A DNA stretch of 64,000 bases, taken from positions 1 through 64,000 of the forward strand of contig NZ_SJPT01000014.1 in the NCBI RefSeq assembly GCF_007860095.1, read 5' to 3'. The position numbers were made by a program, and so were the translations under genes. Of this stretch, positions 27,381 through 37,025 are shown piece by piece; within the stretch, counting starts at the first letter, position 1, and every line of letters begins with the position of its first letter. The stretch is from Novipirellula galeiformis (GTDB taxonomy: Bacteria; Planctomycetota; Planctomycetia; Pirellulales; Pirellulaceae). The notes under the pieces are model-generated. The model saw only the letters and a program-made list of their open reading frames with translations. It made no database searches and was not told where the DNA came from.

Positions 27381-30020
27381 GTGGCAACAAAGATTTTCAT
27401 GATCGGCTTGTGCAGTCTATGGGCGGGCCCTGCGTTGGCGGAAACGCTGCGGTTGGCCGCCACGCGGGACAATTCGATCGTAATGGTCGATCGAGAATGG
27501 ACCGTCAACGCAGGGCAGAACTCGCGCATCCGCATCAAGGGAAATCAGCATATCGTGGCAATGGGCTTCGATGTGACGCCGCTCCGTGGTCGTCGGGTAA
27601 CGCGGGCGGAATTGGTGTGCCAGGCATCGCAGGAGACGATCTCGGGTGTCACGATCTCGACGATTGCGACAACGTGGGACGAGAGGAAGTCCAACGGGGT
27701 GACCGCCGGTGTGGAGGGGTTGGATGGCTGGGGATACGCGGGGGCTAAGTTCCCGGCGGTGTCAGGCGGGAATGCGTTTACGTTGGTGCATCAGGCCGAC
27801 TCCAACGTTCGCGATGGTGCGTATCACTGGGAAGTTCCCGCCGATATGGTCAATGCGCTGGCCACGGGGGTCGCGTTTGGGTTGGCGATCCATGAGCATG
27901 ATGTGGACTACAGTCGCAACCCGACCATCTTTGCTCGCGAGCAATCGGGCAAGCAGCCGTATCTCAGCGTAGAGGTGACCGATGAGCCCGATGCAGCTCC
28001 CGCACCTCCCACCGATCTCAAGCTTGTGCCCATTGATGGATCCAGCGCACGGCTGACACTACAGGCACCCGCGAACGGCTTCGCGTACGAAATTGCGATC
28101 GACGGTCAAGCGCTCTCGCGTCACAACATCCCGCGGGTCCAGCCGGGGGCGTCACAATCGATTCCGCTGCGCGACCTGCCTGGGGCCATCGCTCGTCCAG
28201 GAACCCATCAAGTTAAAGTGGTGACGATCAATCGGACCGGTCAACGCTCGATGCCAGCTGCCATCACGTCGGAACTGTTTCACGTCGAGCCGCCCGTGTA
28301 TCCAGAGGTCAGACTGCCGCCGGCCTCAACAAACCCAGTGGACGGTTTGGACGTTATTCCAGTCACCGACAAGTACGACCGGGCTGGTAAACCGGTGGGG
28401 GAATTGCCGACCGACTATCGCAGCCATAATGCGTTATTTGACGGCCAGCGTATTCAATTGACGGCTGCGGCCGGAGAAGTTGTGGGCTTCCAGGCACTGC
28501 TACGCGGGACCGGGGAAGTCGCCGTGTCTTTGCAATTCGATGGTCCACCAATGCGGGTTGATCTGTTTCGGGCGGTGTACGTTTTGGCGAACGGTCGACA
28601 GATTCCGGATCCATTATTGCCTCTGCCGGAACGCATTCGTTTGGTGCCGCACGCTGACGAGGCGTTGTTTGCCGACGTCTACGTCCCGTTCGACTCGGCG
28701 CCAGGCGTCCGTCGAGGAAAATTGACGGTCTCGGATGGTCGCGAGGTGCCGGTGGTGTTGACGATCCTGCCGATACAGCTGCCTCGCCAAGCATCCTTTC
28801 TGTGCGAGATGAACAGCTATGGACTGCCGGACCATGTGGACGACTTTTACGCATTGCAGCAAACGGCGTACGACCATCGCGTGCATGCCAACATCCTGCA
28901 TTACTCGCACCACACCGCGGAAGCCGGTGCTCGCAAAAGCAACCTCGATATGCGGCTGCGGTCTGGTCGTCGGATGGACAACAAGCGGTACGATGATGTC
29001 GCTCCGGGAGCCACGCAGGCGTACTGGGACGATTTCGTGGAAGCGTTTGGGCCCTATCTGGACGGATCGTACTTTCGCGATGGTCATCGCGGTCCGATCC
29101 CCGCACCGGGGTTCTATCTGACGTTTCATGAAAGCTGGCCGTTGAACTGTCGGGCGTACTTCAACGGCGATCCCGACGCCTACCGGGCGTTCGCGGACAG
29201 TCCCGTCTACTCGGAAACGTACGTCAATGTGCTGGCCGATTTCTCCCGCATGGCAAAGCATCAGGGCTGGACCGAAACGGGTTTCCAGGTTTACTTCAAC
29301 AACAAAGGATCTCTCAACGAGAAGACCAAGGCACCATGGATTCTAGACGAACCCACTGCGTACTGGGATTACCGGGCCCTGCAATACTACGGAGAACTAA
29401 CGGACCGTGGACGCCGCGAGGCGAAGGATGTCCAAATTGACTATCGGATCGATATCTCGCGACCGGAATACTGCCGCGGACAACTCGCCGGACGAAACGA
29501 TCTGTGGGTCGTCTCTTCGTGGGCGTTTCAGCATTATCGTCGGCTCGTCACCGATCGCGCCGAACGCGACGGGCTGAAAGTGTGGGTCTACGGGACCTCG
29601 AACGCGGTCCACGAAAGCAATCGTCAGGTACAAGCGTGGGCGCTCGATGCATGGCAATACGGAGCCACCGGTATCGTCCCGTGGCAGACCGTCGACAAAA
29701 CGGGGAAGGCGTTGAAGAAAGCCGACCCGTTGGGGCTATTGATCTTCGACAAAGACGAACAAGGGAAAACCGTCATTCGCCATTCGACGCGACTCAAAGC
29801 CTATCGCGAGGCTGAGCAGTTGATTGCGTACCTGCAAATGGTGGGCGCCAAGCATCACTGGAATGCGAATCAGATGCGCGACTTTATCAGCCATTACACC
29901 AAGTTGACCGGCTCTGTCCGCAAGCAAAATGACGCGGATGCAGGCACGAGCGAATATGATCGCAACGGCTTGTTGGGCATAAGCGAACTTCGACAAGCAG
30001 CGATCGAGTTGTTGCGATAA
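27381..30020 (+). CDS. Large secreted glycosidase-like protein (DUF4091 type)
   Basis: 879 residues, starting with a signal peptide (1-22, GPALAE). Residues 25-190 look like a DNRLRE-type beta domain (RDNSIVMVDREWTVNAGQNSRIRIKG, TRAELVCQAS). Residues 200-320 suit a fibronectin III-like linker. From about 345 a beta sandwich (VGFQALLRGTGEVAVSLQF) and then a barrel-like region (570-830, rich in W, Y and D: LTFHESWPLNCRAYF, WVYGTSNAVHESNRQVQAWALDAWQYG) fit the DUF4091 glycoside-hydrolase-like architecture. It probably acts on a polysaccharide outside the cell. The start codon is GTG at 27381 according to frame and signal peptide. Single gene. Confidence 0.82.
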   Translation: MATKIFMIGLCSLWAGPALAETLRLAATRDNSIVMVDREWTVNAGQNSRIRIKGNQHIVAMGFDVTPLRGRRVTRAELVCQASQETISGVTISTIATTWDERKSNGVTAGVEGLDGWGYAGAKFPAVSGGNAFTLVHQADSNVRDGAYHWEVPADMVNALATGVAFGLAIHEHDVDYSRNPTIFAREQSGKQPYLSVEVTDEPDAAPAPPTDLKLVPIDGSSARLTLQAPANGFAYEIAIDGQALSRHNIPRVQPGASQSIPLRDLPGAIARPGTHQVKVVTINRTGQRSMPAAITSELFHVEPPVYPEVRLPPASTNPVDGLDVIPVTDKYDRAGKPVGELPTDYRSHNALFDGQRIQLTAAAGEVVGFQALLRGTGEVAVSLQFDGPPMRVDLFRAVYVLANGRQIPDPLLPLPERIRLVPHADEALFADVYVPFDSAPGVRRGKLTVSDGREVPVVLTILPIQLPRQASFLCEMNSYGLPDHVDDFYALQQTAYDHRVHANILHYSHHTAEAGARKSNLDMRLRSGRRMDNKRYDDVAPGATQAYWDDFVEAFGPYLDGSYFRDGHRGPIPAPGFYLTFHESWPLNCRAYFNGDPDAYRAFADSPVYSETYVNVLADFSRMAKHQGWTETGFQVYFNNKGSLNEKTKAPWILDEPTAYWDYRALQYYGELTDRGRREAKDVQIDYRIDISRPEYCRGQLAGRNDLWVVSSWAFQHYRRLVTDRAERDGLKVWVYGTSNAVHESNRQVQAWALDAWQYGATGIVPWQTVDKTGKALKKADPLGLLIFDKDEQGKTVIRHSTRLKAYREAEQLIAYLQMVGAKHHWNANQMRDFISHYTKLTGSVRKQNDADAGTSEYDRNGLLGISELRQAAIELLR

Positions 30021-30069
30021 GTGACGAAGCAGATAGGGAGGAGTCTTTCGGTAGATCGGCCGTTTTGGC

Positions 30070-30104
30070 GCTAGCCACGGCTGCAACGTTCAACCGGGGC
30101 TAGC
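30070..30104 (+). terminator. Inverted repeat after the 879-residue gene
   Basis: GCTAGCC (30070-30076) pairs with GGCTAGC (30098-30104) across a 21-base loop, 50 bases past the stop. A modest stem, possible transcript end. No T-run. Confidence 0.35.
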
Positions 30105-30476
30105 CTGGAGATTACATCCGAACGTCCAAGAATGTCTTCGCCGTTTTCTCCAAAAGTCGTCTTGGTGAGCATGTGTCTCCAACAACGCATGCTGCATGTC
30201 GTGGTTGTGGAACAGAATTGTACCTTTGCGGTCGCAATAGCCCGCGAGCTGTTTCAACCGCTGAATGTACCCATCGTTGTATTGCGAGAGATCATACTTC
30301 GGCAGTCCGTCAAACATCTTTCCTTGTCCGCTGCGAACCCACGGTTGCTCGAGAAACGGCGGCTTGACATTGACGCTATTCCGTTGCGTATCGTTGTGCG
30401 CATCACGTCGCCGGATCGTACCACAGACCAAAATTGTGCTCGAAGCCAGGGCAGCCGAAACGGATGATGGCATCAA
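30090..30476 (-). pseudogene. Fragment of a secreted glycosidase-like gene
   Basis: A minus-strand frame of 128 codons. Its centre (FLEQPWVRSGQGKMFDGLPKYDLSQYNDGYIQRL is split by a basic stretch, then CDRKGTILFHNHDMQHALLETHAH) resembles the middle of planctomycete secreted glycosidase-like proteins with a W-x-R-(S/T)-G-x-G-K-x-x-D-G-x-P motif. N-terminal signal and the catalytic half are missing and the C-terminal 25 residues look random. It is best read as a truncated relic. It is not expected to be functional. Confidence 0.5.
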
Positions 30477-30536
30477 TTAATTGTCGGGGCCCTCGGGCCG
30501 ATTCGGGCCGATTTTTAATCTACCCCAAAGGCAATG

Positions 30537-31340
30537 CTACGGCAGTTCGTCGAACGTGTAGAACCGTAGTCCCAGTTCCTTGGCTTTGCCGAAGACGCGA
30601 GCGAGCGCTTCGGGAGTCACGAAATGCCCCGTGCCGTTTTCGCAAATGCGGTGCGCGTACAACACGATGATTTCTCGATTTTTGGCGGCTCGTTCAAACG
30701 CTCCGTCAATCTGTGCGTACGTGCGATCCGGCCGCAATGGGGCGTAGTCGATTCCCTTGCCATACAGGCATCCGTGCTCGGCGATTTTCGCAGCCGGTAC
30801 AAAAAAGGCATCGTCTTCGCTGAGCCGTTTGTCGGCAGCGATCCCCCTGCCTGTTCGCACGTGCCGAAACACTTTTAGTAGCGTCTCGTCGGTCGCGGCG
30901 TTGTTGCGGCTCATTGGGTACGCGAACGACATCGCATGCACGTCTGCTGCCTGGAGCTTTTTCAGCTGGGGCGCGATCTCACGCTGCAGAAACGCTTCAG
31001 GCGAGTTTTCTTCGAAGTACTCCACCGCTTTGAGATGGTTGACACTGTGAGCCCCAATCGCATGCCCGTGAGCTCTGAGTTGTCGAATCGCGTCCAGCGC
31101 CGGGGCATCAATGTTCCCGCTGATGAAGAACGTTGCTTTGACTCCAAATTCGTCGAACAGCGGCAACGCCTTGATCCAGTCCTGGAAGTTCCGGTCGTCG
31201 AAGGTCATCACGACACCGCCTTCGGTTAACGTCTCTGGCGTCCGCGAACGAAGTTCATCGATCGTTGACGGCAGCGGTTCGTCTGCGTAGACGGACGCCG
31301 TTAGCAAGGGCATTAGAAACGCGAGGAGCAATCGATGCAC
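30537..31340 (-). CDS. Exported polysaccharide deacetylase
   Basis: 267 residues, signal peptide 1-19 (TASVYADEP). The NodB-fold motifs are intact: T-F-D-D (46-49, Asp48/Asp49 for base and metal) and H98-S-V-N-H102 metal site, then a helical middle (MSFAYPMSRNN, the RxPY-like substrate motif is degenerate) and LYAHRICENG with the catalytic His. Removes acetyl groups from chitin- or peptidoglycan-like amino sugars in the periplasm or outside. Single gene. Compare the weaker deacetylase domain at the N-terminus of the 6156-11213 protein. Confidence 0.92.
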   Translation of the reverse strand: MHRLLLAFLMPLLTASVYADEPLPSTIDELRSRTPETLTEGGVVMTFDDRNFQDWIKALPLFDEFGVKATFFISGNIDAPALDAIRQLRAHGHAIGAHSVNHLKAVEYFEENSPEAFLQREIAPQLKKLQAADVHAMSFAYPMSRNNAATDETLLKVFRHVRTGRGIAADKRLSEDDAFFVPAAKIAEHGCLYGKGIDYAPLRPDRTYAQIDGAFERAAKNREIIVLYAHRICENGTGHFVTPEALARVFGKAKELGLRFYTFDELP

Positions 31341-31854
31341 GATAATATCTTTCGGTTTTTGTGGGCGGACGTTAGGGGGTGTGATTCTACGGTGTCGCAG
31401 TATTCGTCATCGGTTTCGATAAAGCGATAGGAGAGCGGGGACGCCACGGCATTAGGATTCGTGTCGGTGCCGAATCTACTGCGGCCCTGATCATTGATGA
31501 AGAACGTTCAACAGCTATCCGGTTGCCGCCCCAGTTCTGCGATGCGTGCATCAATATCGACGTCGACATTCGGGGACTTGTCCAACGATTGCCCCAGGGT
31601 TTCCTCGTTCATCCGGGACTAACGATGGACCGCCAAATCTTTGGGCTTGTCGTGGTTTTGCAGTTGCGCTGGCATTTTTGCCACTTCTCGCCCCCGACTT
31701 CGTCGAGGGCGAGACAACTGACGAATTTGCCGGTACAAACACTTGCCACCGAAGTCCTTTGTCATCCTCAAACTTTTAGCGGTCCGGCCCTAGCGTCCAA
31801 AGGGGGCATGAGAATTCATCCAATGATTCCTGCCTGCCTGGTTAGTGCGGGCGT
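31341..31854. other. 514-base gap without supported gene
   Basis: Short frames on both strands overlap and have no features of known families. Minus-strand text around 31520-31590 (DVDIDARIAELG) looks faintly protein-like but has no start signal or partner and is left unannotated. Confidence 0.4.
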
Positions 31855-32826
31855 TTACGACTTCACGCCGATGTTGACGTAAGCGTGAACGTGCGGGGCC
31901 CCGCGGAAATGCCAAACCAGCGACGGGCCTTCCACCCGCCAAATATCCCAGACCCGGTCATCATCGAGGTCCTCTTCTTGATAGAACGCCATGTGCAGTT
32001 GATCGAGTCCCCCGCTGCTTTTCAGGATCTCCATCACCTCATCAACATCGCCTTCTCGATAGGGCGCTAACAAAACCTTCAGTGTCGCCTCGACCAGTTC
32101 CTTTTGGTCACTGGAAAGTTTGTTGACGGCGATCCCTGGGAAATGCCCGCTAGCCCCTTGCAGCTGCACGGCTGCTTCTTTGGGAGCCTTCTTTTGCAGA
32201 GCCTGCTTTGCTTGGCCGGCATCCAGAGCCTGGAAAACCTTGTTCGTCTGTTGGGTTTGGTAATAGAAGAGATTGTCTGTGGGATTCTCTTCACCGTGCC
32301 CGTAGACAAGGGGGCCGCCGAACGCCGCCTTGTCGACTCGATTTCCGTCGGCGCGCATCGTCAGGTGCCGTCCAGTCATTTCAAATTGGAACTGGTCCGT
32401 TCCGGGTTTTCCAAACAGGGCGAAACTATAGTTTTCCATGCCACCGTCATCATCATCCATTTGTTGGATTAAACGCTGGTAACCGTCCTTCGTTGTGATG
32501 TTTCGAACGATCTGGTCGATCAGCGTCTTTTGCTGTTTGGAGAAAAGATCGTCCCCGATGGTCGCTTTGCTGATGTGCCAGTTCGCATTGATTTTGCCAC
32601 GGTCGGCGTGATCAAACGGTCGCCAGACGGCTTCTTTCTGTTTCTCCGATAGGGAGGCATACAATTCTGCGACGACTGTCTCCGCGGATGTCTCAGACGA
32701 GCCCGCAGCATGAGCAAACCGAGCGTCGAATAGGCCAGCCGACGCCACGCCGACTGCGGCGGCCCCGCCAAGTTTGACAAATTCTCGCCGAGCAACTCGC
32801 TGGCCATGGGGGCGATTCATGTTCAT
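31855..32826 (-). CDS. Tat-exported DUF3500 protein
   Basis: About 323 residues from ATG 32826; the longer frame to 32892 adds 22 residues ahead of the Tat signal. RREFVKLGGAAAVGVA is a clear twin-arginine motif. The body matches DUF3500 (SLSEKQKEAVWRPFDHADR near the N-terminus, GHFPGIAVNKLSSDQKELV in the middle, DDRVWDIWRVEGPSLVWHFRGAPHVHAYVNI at the end). DUF3500 proteins are exported and unknown in function; the conserved Trp/His-rich C-terminus suggests a binding or catalytic site. Single gene. Confidence 0.88.
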   Translation of the reverse strand: MNMNRPHGQRVARREFVKLGGAAAVGVASAGLFDARFAHAAGSSETSAETVVAELYASLSEKQKEAVWRPFDHADRGKINANWHISKATIGDDLFSKQQKTLIDQIVRNITTKDGYQRLIQQMDDDDGGMENYSFALFGKPGTDQFQFEMTGRHLTMRADGNRVDKAAFGGPLVYGHGEENPTDNLFYYQTQQTNKVFQALDAGQAKQALQKKAPKEAAVQLQGASGHFPGIAVNKLSSDQKELVEATLKVLLAPYREGDVDEVMEILKSSGGLDQLHMAFYQEEDLDDDRVWDIWRVEGPSLVWHFRGAPHVHAYVNIGVKS

Positions 32827-33101
32827 CGTAAAGCTCACTGAGGGTATGAGGGAGGATCCTGGCGGGGGCCGCCTGAACGTGACGGTCGACACGCAACCAT
32901 CTTACCAAATCCGCCACTTCGCAACACGGATTTGAAACCCTAACTCCGAAATGCCATTTTGAAGCAGCATGGACCGCAGCGGCGTGCTCTTGTTCCAGCC
33001 TCCTGTGACCCCATCTTTGTGTTAAAAATCTTGCAGCAAAACTCGACAGGAAGACGGGGGCTTGAATATGTCCAATACGCTGCTTCCCTCGACGGGGGAT
33101 C

Positions 33102-33149
33102 GTCACTCGTAGCGATTGTCACTCGTAGCGATTGTCACTCGTAGCGATT
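33102..33149. repeat. Perfect 16-bp tandem repeat, three copies
   Basis: GTCACTCGTAGCGATT occurs three times with no spacer, upstream of the DUF3500 gene (start 32826) and just downstream of the FG-GAP protein stop (33180). The gap 32827-33179 contains nothing else. It could be a slippage array, part of a regulatory region, or a transcript-end element. Confidence 0.85.
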
Positions 33150-33179
33150 GTGCAAGCCCGCGTGTTCGAGGATCGTTTG

Positions 33180-34415
33180 CTAAGGCTTCTGCAGAAAGAC
33201 GAACGTGCCCAATTTGGATGCCGTAGCGACGTCGATACGCCCGTCTTGATTCAGATCGGTCGCCAAGATTTGAACGCCTACCCCTGATGCGTCATCAATC
33301 ATGTGGGGAACATAGCGGACCCCACCCGCTTCGCGTCGCAGCTCGAACCAGTAAACAACCGGAAGCGCTGCCGGTTCGATATCACCATCGGGGCCATGAG
33401 CCCAGCGACGTTTGCCGGTGACAATATCCGGCAATCCGTCACCGTTGATGTCCGCCAATGCGAGCGCATGCGGCTGAGTGAATGCGACCCCATACTGCTT
33501 GATCGCCGAGCGATCGCCCATGATCAAGTGTTCTTTAAAAGTCGGGTCTGTATCGGTTTTGACATGCTCGTACCACGCCAATCCCCAGCCGTGGGCGTCA
33601 ATGGCGGAAATAACGTCCTGATCCCCGTCACCATCGATGTCTTGCGAAAACATTTGCGCGCCTCCTCGACCTTGTGAGAACCGGCCGCGATGAAACTTCC
33701 ACTGGGGGTTGCCTGCAACGATTTGGGGTTGTTCGTACCAACCGTCGTTGAGAATCAAATCCAATCTTCCATCGTGGTTGACGTCGCCGACACCCTGGCC
33801 GTGATAAAACTGTGGCCAGTCTTCGGGGGCACCAATCCGAATGAACCGCCACGGCTGAGTCGGCTGGGAAGGATCCGGTTGAATCGATCCCCAACACCCA
33901 TCCCAGTGACAGATGACCTGTGGCACGCCGTCACCATCCAAATCGATCATGGTGGGTGATTCGCCTCGGACGCGATGAAAGGCAACGTGTTTCTGCCAAA
34001 GATCATCCGTCGTTCCCGGATTTTCATACCACACCGCTTCGTGCTTATGGACCCGACCGAGAACCAAGATGTCTTGGCGGCCATCGCCGGAAAAATCCGC
34101 GACAAAGCTGAACATGCTATTGCTAGGGCTTTCAGCCGGCGGCAATGGGACCGGTTCATAAAAAGCGTGCGACACTTGAAATTCCGGTCCCTCATACCAG
34201 AACGGTCCAGCCACAATATCCAGATCACCATCGCCGTCGATGTCGCCCGACGCAACCCCATCACAATAGTATTGGTCGCTCAGGACAAGGCGTTGAAAAC
34301 CAATCGCGTCGCCGGTTGTGTCTGGCGACCCAGTGGACACTTCCTGAGCACTGGCGAAGGTCCAAATCGTCAGGGAGCAAGCGATCGAAAGCGTGACTGT
34401 TACCCAATGCGTCAT
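33180..34415 (-). CDS. Exported FG-GAP/VCBS repeat protein
   Basis: 411 residues, signal peptide 1-23 (FASAQE). Carries a chain of FG-GAP/VCBS repeats, each a beta blade with a calcium loop of the type D-x-D-x-D-G (DGDGDLDIV, DFSGDGRQDIL, DLDGDGVPQVI, DVNHDGRLDLI, DIDGDGDQDVI, DINGDGLPDIV, DLNQDGRIDVA). Seven blades would close an integrin-alpha-like propeller. Probable extracellular binding protein, not an enzyme. Distantly like the FG-GAP parts of the 1685-residue and 2430-residue proteins. Single gene. Confidence 0.9.
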   Translation of the reverse strand: MTHWVTVTLSIACSLTIWTFASAQEVSTGSPDTTGDAIGFQRLVLSDQYYCDGVASGDIDGDGDLDIVAGPFWYEGPEFQVSHAFYEPVPLPPAESPSNSMFSFVADFSGDGRQDILVLGRVHKHEAVWYENPGTTDDLWQKHVAFHRVRGESPTMIDLDGDGVPQVICHWDGCWGSIQPDPSQPTQPWRFIRIGAPEDWPQFYHGQGVGDVNHDGRLDLILNDGWYEQPQIVAGNPQWKFHRGRFSQGRGGAQMFSQDIDGDGDQDVISAIDAHGWGLAWYEHVKTDTDPTFKEHLIMGDRSAIKQYGVAFTQPHALALADINGDGLPDIVTGKRRWAHGPDGDIEPAALPVVYWFELRREAGGVRYVPHMIDDASGVGVQILATDLNQDGRIDVATASKLGTFVFLQKP

Positions 34416-34603
34416 GTCGTAACCCGTGTGGTAGAAGTTCAGGAACGCTTGATTCTACACACCCACGAGGGAGCGAAGGCATGCTTGTCGGACCAAACCC
34501 CGTTCGATCCACATCCTCGACGTTCGTTGTGTGGTTGCTGGGCACCTCGATCGGTCGTGTTTGCGTTCCATGCATGCGCATTGGATCACTGTTATGCCGA
34601 GCA

Positions 34604-35533
34604 CTATGGGGCTGAGCTGAACCTCGCACGCACGAGTCGCACGAAATCTTCGGCTGCGGGTGGCCAATGAGCACCACGTCGGCGGATTAGTCGAACCGGG
34701 ACTTTGGCGAAGCTCCCGTTCAGTGAACGCTCGAAGAATTCGGGATGGGGGGCGGTGGAGGAGGCAACGGCGAGCAGCGCAAGGCCGAAACCAAGCCGTA
34801 CCAACTCGCGTTGGGATGATGCAAAGACGGCGGTTGCCTGCGGCACGATCCTCGGCCCCGTGGTAACTTGATCAAGCAGGCTTTCCAAATTCAGCCCACT
34901 GAACCCTTTTCCCGGTGCGTTGACAATGGGGTATTTTATCAAATCGTTGGGACGGATGACCCGCCGCCGAGACAACGGATGATCTTTGGGGCCGACGATT
35001 CGTATCTCAAGCAAGTAGCTGGCTTCTGAATCGAGCGTGCGAATTTGGTCTTGAGCAAGAGGCACCGGCGTGAAGCCGAAGTCAGCACGCCGCGTTTCAA
35101 CCGCTGTGGCGATCTCACCTGCGTCCATCTCTAAGAAGGTGAGTCGCGTTTGCGGCGACTGTTTGCAGAACTCTGCCACCACTGGAGCCAGATCCTCGAG
35201 GAAAATACGCGGCGTTATCGCAATGGTGAAGTTGCAACCGAGGTCCGCCAGTGTGGTAGCGAACGTTTGTTGAAGACGGTCTGTCGTTTCGAGAACGGCA
35301 TTGGCGAGTTCCACCAGCAGCCAGCCGGACTCAGTCATCGTGCATCCACGCTCATGGGGGTCGACAAGCTTCACCCCGAAACTCCGTTCCAATGCGTGAA
35401 CATGTTGATGCACTGTTGCATGGCTGCTGTCCAACGCCGTCGCTGCTGCGGCAAAACTACCGCTACGGGCCGTCTCACAGAGGCTTCGGAGTTGCTGCAA
35501 CGTGAGTTTTTTGTGCTGGCAGGCCTTGGACAT
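34604..35533 (-). CDS. LysR-family transcriptional regulator
   Basis: 309 residues from ATG 35533 (an upstream GTG at 35590 would add 19 residues before the DNA-binding domain). N-terminal winged helix-turn-helix with LTLQQLRSLCETARSGSFAAAATALDSSHATVHQHVHALERSFGVKLV (split here at S for length), then a LysR effector-binding domain (about 95-300: NFTIAITPRIFLEDLAPVVAEF, and FGFTPVPLAQ). Activator/repressor of unknown target; LysR proteins often control divergent neighbours, and the divergent neighbour is the DUF1559 gene 35867-36874, with a 276-base spacer. No ligand can be assigned. Confidence 0.92.
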   Translation of the reverse strand: MSKACQHKKLTLQQLRSLCETARSGSFAAAATALDSSHATVHQHVHALERSFGVKLVDPHERGCTMTESGWLLVELANAVLETTDRLQQTFATTLADLGCNFTIAITPRIFLEDLAPVVAEFCKQSPQTRLTFLEMDAGEIATAVETRRADFGFTPVPLAQDQIRTLDSEASYLLEIRIVGPKDHPLSRRRVIRPNDLIKYPIVNAPGKGFSGLNLESLLDQVTTGPRIVPQATAVFASSQRELVRLGFGLALLAVASSTAPHPEFFERSLNGSFAKVPVRLIRRRGAHWPPAAEDFVRLVRARFSSAP

Positions 35534-35866
35534 AGACAACAATCGCAAGCGGAGTTTGGAACCAGCATCGGTCGTCATCTCTGCTGGCACGACTTTGGGA
35601 TGTCTAGTCCAAATAGGGGAGGGGAAACGCGGATTGCAATAAGATAAATCGATTCCGCAGCGTTTAGTTACTTAACATGGGGTGCGAGAAGATTGACTAT
35701 CAGAGAAAATTAGATCTCTCCGGTGTCTTGTGTTATAAACGTATTTCCTTGAGCGTCAAACTAATCGTTTCTGCGTCAAGGAAAGCTTGCGACGAGCGTC
35801 CTAGGAACTGCGATGATTTCGTCTGTTCCAAATTCTCTTCTACTTGATCTTATCGGAGAAAACACC

Positions 35867-36874
35867 ATGCAGTGCCGTTCCAATCGTCTCGCATTCACCC
35901 TGGTAGAGCTGCTTGTGGTCATTGCGATCATCGGTGTCTTAGTTGGTTTGTTGTTGCCCGCGGTTCAAGCGGCCCGAGAGGCAGCACGCCGGATGCAGTG
36001 CTCGAATAACTTGAAGCAGCAGGCTTTAGCGTTGCACAATTACGAGAACGCTCTGAGGTCCTACCCGCCGGCGCTCCACGGTTCGGGGCGGTACAACAAT
36101 CCCACCTATCACGCGGAAAACGGTGGTGTGAAGAACACGACGGGCTGGGCCATGTTGCTGCCCTATCTCGAGTCGTCTGCGGAGTATTCAAAGTACAACT
36201 TTTCGGTTGCCTCGAGCACGTCATCCCCGTATGGGATCACGCCCGTGGGTACGGACCTTATCAACGATGGCATCTATAACGCTCGACTACCGTATCTGGA
36301 GTGCCCCTCCCATTCGGAGGCTGGGACAACATATAGCCGAGACGCTGGGACAACCGAGTTTTACTCGATGCGCAATGCCGTTCGCACGAGTTACTTCTTT
36401 TCAACCGGGGCGTTTACCGACTATGACGCGCCGTTCGATACGAAGTCAGACAGCGTGAATCAAGGGATGTTCGGAAACGAGACTGGGGCGAAACTTCGTG
36501 CTGTATTGGACGGGCTGAGCAACTCCATCGCCATTGGCGAAGGTGCGGGGGGACAATGGAAAACGTCGACTCTCTTTGGGCCGTGGGGGATGACCGGCGC
36601 GCACACCTGCTGTCACGGGAGAATTGTGTCTACTATCACCAATGGGGTCCCAACCCCGACTGCTGCGGAAGCTCAAAGTTGGTCGATCAACACGACCTAC
36701 CCGGGCCAAGCTCCAGGGAAGACCTATGCGTGGGGATTCAACAGTTATCATCCTGGAGGAGCTCAGTTTGCGTTCGCTGATGGGTCCGTTCACTTTCTTT
36801 CTGAAAACATGGATTATGCGACGCTCGCCAAGCTGGCTTACATTCACGATGGCAGTGTCGTCAGTGAATATTAG
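35867..36874 (+). CDS. DUF1559 prepilin-like protein (cassette 2)
   Basis: About 335 residues from ATG 35867, with TCGGAGA ahead of it; the upstream in-frame ATG 35813 adds 18 residues with no prepilin-signal feature. The prepilin motif [18 protein letters not shown] and the following helix ([20 protein letters not shown]) are nearly identical to the first DUF1559 protein (24367-25422), while the C-terminal beta domain diverges. Ends with SYHPGGAQFAFADGSVHFL, the family's C-terminal signature. Followed by a stem-loop and then the lipoprotein gene. Confidence 0.93.
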   Translation: MQCRSNRLAFTLVELLVVIAIIGVLVGLLLPAVQAAREAARRMQCSNNLKQQALALHNYENALRSYPPALHGSGRYNNPTYHAENGGVKNTTGWAMLLPYLESSAEYSKYNFSVASSTSSPYGITPVGTDLINDGIYNARLPYLECPSHSEAGTTYSRDAGTTEFYSMRNAVRTSYFFSTGAFTDYDAPFDTKSDSVNQGMFGNETGAKLRAVLDGLSNSIAIGEGAGGQWKTSTLFGPWGMTGAHTCCHGRIVSTITNGVPTPTAAEAQSWSINTTYPGQAPGKTYAWGFNSYHPGGAQFAFADGSVHFLSENMDYATLAKLAYIHDGSVVSEY

Positions 36875-36896
36875 TAGCCTTGATCAAAGTGGCTGA

Positions 36897-36928
36897 GCCC
36901 TCCAACTCCCCCTGGAGTTCCGGAGGGC
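36897..36928 (+). terminator. Strong intercistronic hairpin in cassette 2
   Basis: Stem of GCCCTCC plus AACTCC paired with GGAGTT plus GGAGGGC, four-base loop CCCT, two-base bulge on the 3' arm. It lies 22 bases past the DUF1559 stop and 98 before the lipoprotein start. No T-run. Could be a partial terminator that lets the upstream pilin-like gene be made in excess. Confidence 0.7.
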
Positions 36929-37025
36929 GCCAAGGTCTGCAACAGGGTTCACAAGACGCGTGGGCTCTGTTCGACGACTCGTGTCCATTCCGTTTCTACT
37001 GTGTTATCCAAATCCCGAGCGTTTT

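Noticed and set aside
28363-29106. 247-residue minus-strand frame inside the 879-residue gene
   Set aside because: Arg/Pro-rich shadow composition; no start signal; plus-strand gene clear.
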